DNA of 36,143 nucleotides. It comes from Roseibium sp. MMSF_3544. GTDB taxonomy: Bacteria; Pseudomonadota; Alphaproteobacteria; Rhizobiales; Stappiaceae. Shown here one piece after another: positions 32,960 to 36,143 of this stretch (positions are counted from its first letter, which is position 1; every line of letters starts with the position of its first letter). The stretch lies in assembly GCF_030732845.1 (NCBI RefSeq), contig NZ_JASHKA010000041.1:1-36143 (forward strand), written 5' to 3'. The position numbers and the translations under genes were made by a program. The notes beneath the pieces are model-generated. The model had not been told where the DNA came from. It worked only from the letters and a program-made list of their open reading frames with translations, and did no database searches.

Positions 32960-33703
32960 ATGTCGGAAGAACAAAACAAAACCGCGATTCGAAAACGGTC
33001 CGGTCTGACCCCGGCCCTGACACTTGGCGTCGGCGGGTGCCTGCTGGGAACGGTTATCGTGACCGGCGGATACCTCATCGCCAATCAGCAACAGGCCGTG
33101 CTGCAAGAGCAGAGTTTGAAAGCAGGCCAGGAGCGCGATCTGCTTCTGGGGGCCTTGGAGGACGCTCATCTCAACGGCCCGAGATTGCGCCTTGAGGAAC
33201 TGGCGAGCCTGCCTCTTGTGCCGGAATTCGTCGCCCTTGCCGAAAGTGAGCCCGATAGCGTCGACGCAAAAGAACTCGGCGACTACCTGAAGACCGTGCT
33301 GGAGGCCTCCGTTGCGGAGACCGGATTGGACCGGATCGTCTTGGAAGGCGGCAGCGGTGATGAGCTTCTGGTGGCCGTTGCCCCGTCGGCCCAGTCGGGC
33401 GCGGCAGAGAGCCACGAGCTGGAAAGCCAGGTCGTGGACTATCATGATCCTGAAAAGACCTCCGGCCGGCTGGCCGGCTACCTGGCGAAATCCGGGGTGA
33501 ACGTCCTGCTGCCAGCTTCAAGCGGTGGAGCGGAAGTCACGGCAAGTGTCCCGCAGGCATCTTCCGGCGCGACAGCCGCGGTTCTGACGAGCGTCCCGGA
33601 AACCACAAAACTGTTTGCGCTTGCCGCCGGGATTGCCGTCGCGGTCGCCAGCCTGCTCGGTGCAGCGCTTGTGCGGCGCCGGGACAGCGGCTCGGACGCC
33701 TGA
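32960..33703 (+). CDS. Two-span inner-membrane protein of unknown function
   Basis: This 247-residue protein has TM1 at about residues 18-42 (TLGVGGCLLGTVIVTGGYLI), a periplasmic part of about 175 residues, and TM2 at about 216-238, ending in RRRDSGSDA. The loop is acidic and rich in Leu and Glu near its start (possible coiled coil, LLLGALEDAHLNGPRLRLEE at 50-69). The topology resembles the sensor half of a signalling receptor but lacks any cytoplasmic output domain. It sits between the secretion genes and the adhesin, 104 bases after the LapG-type gene. No family is recognised; a role in adhesin export, retention or protease control is inference from location. Confidence 0.7.
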   Translation: MSEEQNKTAIRKRSGLTPALTLGVGGCLLGTVIVTGGYLIANQQQAVLQEQSLKAGQERDLLLGALEDAHLNGPRLRLEELASLPLVPEFVALAESEPDSVDAKELGDYLKTVLEASVAETGLDRIVLEGGSGDELLVAVAPSAQSGAAESHELESQVVDYHDPEKTSGRLAGYLAKSGVNVLLPASSGGAEVTASVPQASSGATAAVLTSVPETTKLFALAAGIAVAVASLLGAALVRRRDSGSDA

Positions 33704-33760
33704 CGAAAAGGCGCGCCGTCCTGGGCTTTCGCCGGCAACTCCAGAAAAACATTCAAAAGA

Positions 33761-33790
33761 AAAAAGGCGGGCTGTTGAGCCCGCCTTTTT
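33761..33790. terminator. Strong bidirectional rho-independent terminator
   Basis: AAAAAGGCGGGCT (33761-33773) and AGCCCGCCTTTTT (33778-33790) form a perfect 13-base-pair stem with loop GTTG, with A- and T-tracts on both sides. It lies between convergent genes ending at 33703 and 33813 and should serve both. Confidence 0.92.
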
Positions 33791-33812
33791 CTGTTTCGGT
33801 CTTTGGCCTTGA

Positions 33813-36143
33813 TCAGGCGACGTTGACCGCAATGTTGGTTTCCGTGCCTTCGGTATCGAGAACCACGCGAACCGTGTCGCCCATGGAAGCATGATCCTGC
33901 AGCGTGGCGGCTTCCTGCCAGTCGTGCTCGCCGTCTCTGCCGCCATCCCGGTCAACTTCAACCCGGACTTCGCCATTGGCATCGCGATGCGCCCGAACGA
34001 ACTCAGCGGCATCGGCAGCAGCACCGAAGGCGCTGTCGAGAAGCTGACCAAGATCCAGCTTGTCACCCTCACCGAACGTGTAGTCGGTGATGATGTCGGC
34101 CTCGGCCAGGGAGTTGAGGACGAAGGTGTCCGCTCCCTCACCGCCTGTCAGCGTGTCGGATCCCAAGCCGCCGATCAGGATGTCGTCGCCGTCGGTGCCA
34201 ACAAGGATGTTGTCGCCATCGTCACCCCGGATCACGGAACCGGTTACCGTCACGGCCGCTGCGGCGGCTGCCGGTTCACCCGAAACGCCATCCGACGCAT
34301 CCGCAACATCTTGCTCCGTTCCCGGAACCTCGGGCGCCTCGACGGTTACCGACGTGGTGACAGCGGCTTCATCGGCAAGAACCTCCAGCTCGATCGAGCG
34401 GGTCACTGTGGTGCCGTCGGCAAAGACCAGCTCCAGTTCGACCGCATCCGGGCCGGAATAGCCGGCTGCCGGTGAGTAGATCGCCGAGAGATCCTGATCG
34501 ATATGGACGGTGCCGCTGGCGGCGTCGCCCTTGACGTTGATCCCTGTCAGACCGGCAGCCACCTCTTCAGCGGAAGCCGTATAGAGAACCAGCGCGATCC
34601 CGGCCGCAATCGCGGTCGACTGACGCGTGGTCTCTTCGCTGTCGGCAGCATCGTCATTGGCCGCGCCGAAGTTCACACCGACATAGGTTCCGGTCGAGCC
34701 GTCCGCATTGGTGTAGGTGCCTTCAGCGAAGACCGTGTTGCCGTCGACGTTCTGATCAATACGGGCGGCCTCCAGATCGATCGCCGAGATGCCGCGCTCG
34801 ATGAGCGTCTGCAGTTCGCCTTCCTGGGTGATGCCATCGGAGTTGACATCCTGCCACACCTTGATGTCACCAAAGGCGGCATCATTGGCATCGATCACAC
34901 CGTCGCCATTGCTGTCGAGCGTGGCCAGTGCCTCGAGCGAGTCTGCGTAAGACCCACCGTTGAACACCTCGGAGAAGACTTCCGAGCCGTCCTCAATGGC
35001 CCCAGACCCGTCGACATCCATAACCAGGAGCCCGTCTTCCGGACCAACCCAGCCGATCTCATCCAGATCCCCGTCGGCATCGATGTCGAAGGCAACCGAA
35101 GCCGAGAGATCAACACCGTCCCCGTTCAGGTCGAGGGCGATTGGGTCGGAAGCGCCACCATAAACCAACGAATAGCCAAAGAAGTCGTCGTCTGGTCCCT
35201 TTTTGTCTACAGCGACATTGTTATCGAGTTTTATGTCGATTTCGCCGTCGCCGACGAAAAGCGACTGGAAAAAGAGTTCACTGAGTTCGAGACTCAAGTT
35301 CCAAGCAACGTCGTTATCTCCTTCACGCTCCAAGACGGATCCGGAGTAGCTCAAGACATCAGGATTCACCGAGGTCCCGGTAACGCCATCGCCCAACTGT
35401 TCGCCGATATTCCGGAATTTGCCGAGCGATATTCCATCCACAATCACCTGGATATGCTCGCTCGACTTCCCACTATAGTCACCTTCCGCCAATATCTTCA
35501 GTGTCGCACCACCTGCAGGATTTCCGGTAATGGTATGCGTCCAGGTGAAAGCCTTGCCATTACTGTCCAACGGTGTTGAGTTATCCAACTCGCTCCGCTC
35601 AGTCGGCAGAGATGATCCTGAAGGTTCGTCGGCACCATTCACGGTAACAGTGATGTCCTTCTCAGTACCGTCAACGCTGGCAACCGTGAAGGTTTCAGTG
35701 AAGGACTCGCCTTCGTCCAGATCCTGAACGGACTGCAGATCATTGTCGATCGTATAAGTCCATTCGCCGTCTTCGTCGATTTCCAGGCTACCGCGCGCGG
35801 AGCCGTCACCATGCGAAGCCGACGCAAATACGACTGAATCTGGATCGAATTCCTCTTCGCTTTCGCCATCGACGTCGTCGATTTCCAATTCACCGGAAAC
35901 TTCCAACTCGTCGCTGTCATTCAGATCGTCTTGGTCATCCTCGGTAACGGAGCCTTCGTATTCTCCCGCGATCTCGGCTTCGTCGTTCACTGCATTGACG
36001 GTGATTTCGACAGTGCGAAGCGGGCTTTGCTTCGCAGCCATGCCCTGATCGCCCATGTCATCGACTTGGAACGTCAGTTCATCGCTGCCGTTGAAGTTTT
36101 CATCCGGCGTGTAGTCGAGCAGCGCCGACCCTTTGCCGTTGAT
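33813..36143 (-). CDS. Large RTX/cadherin-like surface adhesin, C-terminal part
   Basis: The frame runs without a stop through the window edge, so at least 777 residues are the end of a larger protein. It begins inside a cadherin-like tandem repeat (YTPDENFNGSDELTFQVDD) and continues with VCBS/cadherin-like repeats such as GSLEIDEDGEWTYTID. Calcium-loop stretches follow, of the type DLNGDGVD, DIDADGDLD and DSNGDGVIDAND. After a low-complexity Ala/Glu linker come RTX nonapeptides (GDDGDNILVGTDGDDILIGG, then GGEGADTFVL). The last 100 residues match the type I secretion target (VCA0849-like) domain. The protein is highly acidic. It is the likely cargo of the convergent exporter genes. The N-terminal retention module is not visible. 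Confidence 0.9.
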   Translation of the reverse strand: MNGKGSALLDYTPDENFNGSDELTFQVDDMGDQGMAAKQSPLRTVEITVNAVNDEAEIAGEYEGSVTEDDQDDLNDSDELEVSGELEIDDVDGESEEEFDPDSVVFASASHGDGSARGSLEIDEDGEWTYTIDNDLQSVQDLDEGESFTETFTVASVDGTEKDITVTVNGADEPSGSSLPTERSELDNSTPLDSNGKAFTWTHTITGNPAGGATLKILAEGDYSGKSSEHIQVIVDGISLGKFRNIGEQLGDGVTGTSVNPDVLSYSGSVLEREGDNDVAWNLSLELSELFFQSLFVGDGEIDIKLDNNVAVDKKGPDDDFFGYSLVYGGASDPIALDLNGDGVDLSASVAFDIDADGDLDEIGWVGPEDGLLVMDVDGSGAIEDGSEVFSEVFNGGSYADSLEALATLDSNGDGVIDANDAAFGDIKVWQDVNSDGITQEGELQTLIERGISAIDLEAARIDQNVDGNTVFAEGTYTNADGSTGTYVGVNFGAANDDAADSEETTRQSTAIAAGIALVLYTASAEEVAAGLTGINVKGDAASGTVHIDQDLSAIYSPAAGYSGPDAVELELVFADGTTVTRSIELEVLADEAAVTTSVTVEAPEVPGTEQDVADASDGVSGEPAAAAAAVTVTGSVIRGDDGDNILVGTDGDDILIGGLGSDTLTGGEGADTFVLNSLAEADIITDYTFGEGDKLDLGQLLDSAFGAAADAAEFVRAHRDANGEVRVEVDRDGGRDGEHDWQEAATLQDHASMGDTVRVVLDTEGTETNIAVNVA

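Noticed and set aside
34503..35579. 358-residue open frame opposite the adhesin gene
   Set aside because: It is a shadow of the GC-rich, Asp/Gly-rich adhesin frame: no recognisable domain, and the minus-strand frame shows clear repeats and secretion signals.

Overview
This is a contiguous piece of an alphaproteobacterial chromosome. GC is moderately high, with a few sharply AT-rich intergenic regions. Gene content (DUF3126, CinA-type MoCF protein next to a Gpt-type XPRT, PF06035-type cysteine peptidases, PhnCDEE plus PhnM, a zf-CHCC protein) points to Hyphomicrobiales, most like marine Roseibium/Labrenzia-Stappia relatives. That assignment rests on remembered gene content, not on a search. 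I see no rRNA, tRNA, CRISPR array, insertion sequence or prophage gene.

Layout. 1-3.9 kb: an exported transglutaminase-like cysteine peptidase, a gamma-type carbonic anhydrase homologue, a small membrane protein, an exported protein of unknown function, DUF3126 and CysE. 4-6.7 kb: an enoyl-CoA hydratase-family protein lacking both classical catalytic glutamates, convergent with two tandem alpha/beta hydrolases. 6.9-10.5 kb, plus strand: zinc-finger protein, FAD monooxygenase, MoCF/CinA-like protein, xanthine phosphoribosyltransferase and an L,D-transpeptidase. 10.7-13.3 kb, minus strand: small exported protein, SfsA and TrkH. 13.3-16 kb: an AT-rich gap, then a membrane GGDEF/EAL protein with a degenerate GGDEF and an intact EAL. 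16-23.2 kb: two divergent phosphonate-type ABC transport loci sharing a 300 bp AT-rich intergenic region. The minus-strand locus is phnD-phnC-phnE-methyltransferase with every gene overlapping the next; the plus-strand locus is phnC-phnD-phnE-phnE. 23.2-26.1 kb: an NAD(P)H oxidoreductase behind a near-perfect SoxR box, PhnM, the C-terminal remnant of a LysR regulator, and a membrane-anchored thioredoxin-fold protein. 26.1-36.1 kb: a type I secretion locus (TolC-like, ABC exporter, HlyD-like), a second transglutaminase-like peptidase of LapG type, a two-membrane-span protein of unknown function, and, convergent, the C-terminal 777 residues of a large RTX/cadherin-like adhesin whose start lies beyond the window.

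How the genes work together. The last 10 kb reads as a Lap-like surface adhesion system: TolC/ABC/HlyD export the adhesin and a periplasmic LapG-type protease could release it. A second such protease sits at the other end of the window. No protein with the features of LapD is present. Sites fitting the CtrA consensus TTAA-N7-TTAA lie upstream of the secretion operon and near two other genes, so cell-cycle control of adhesion is a reasonable hypothesis. The phn region handles uptake of phosphonate-like compounds. PhnM is present, but no other C-P lyase gene is in the window, so any core complex must be encoded elsewhere. The best candidates for something undescribed are the transporter-methyltransferase operon, the two-span protein beside the adhesin, and the peptidase/CtrA arrangement. 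Many regulatory calls are short-motif inferences and are scored accordingly.
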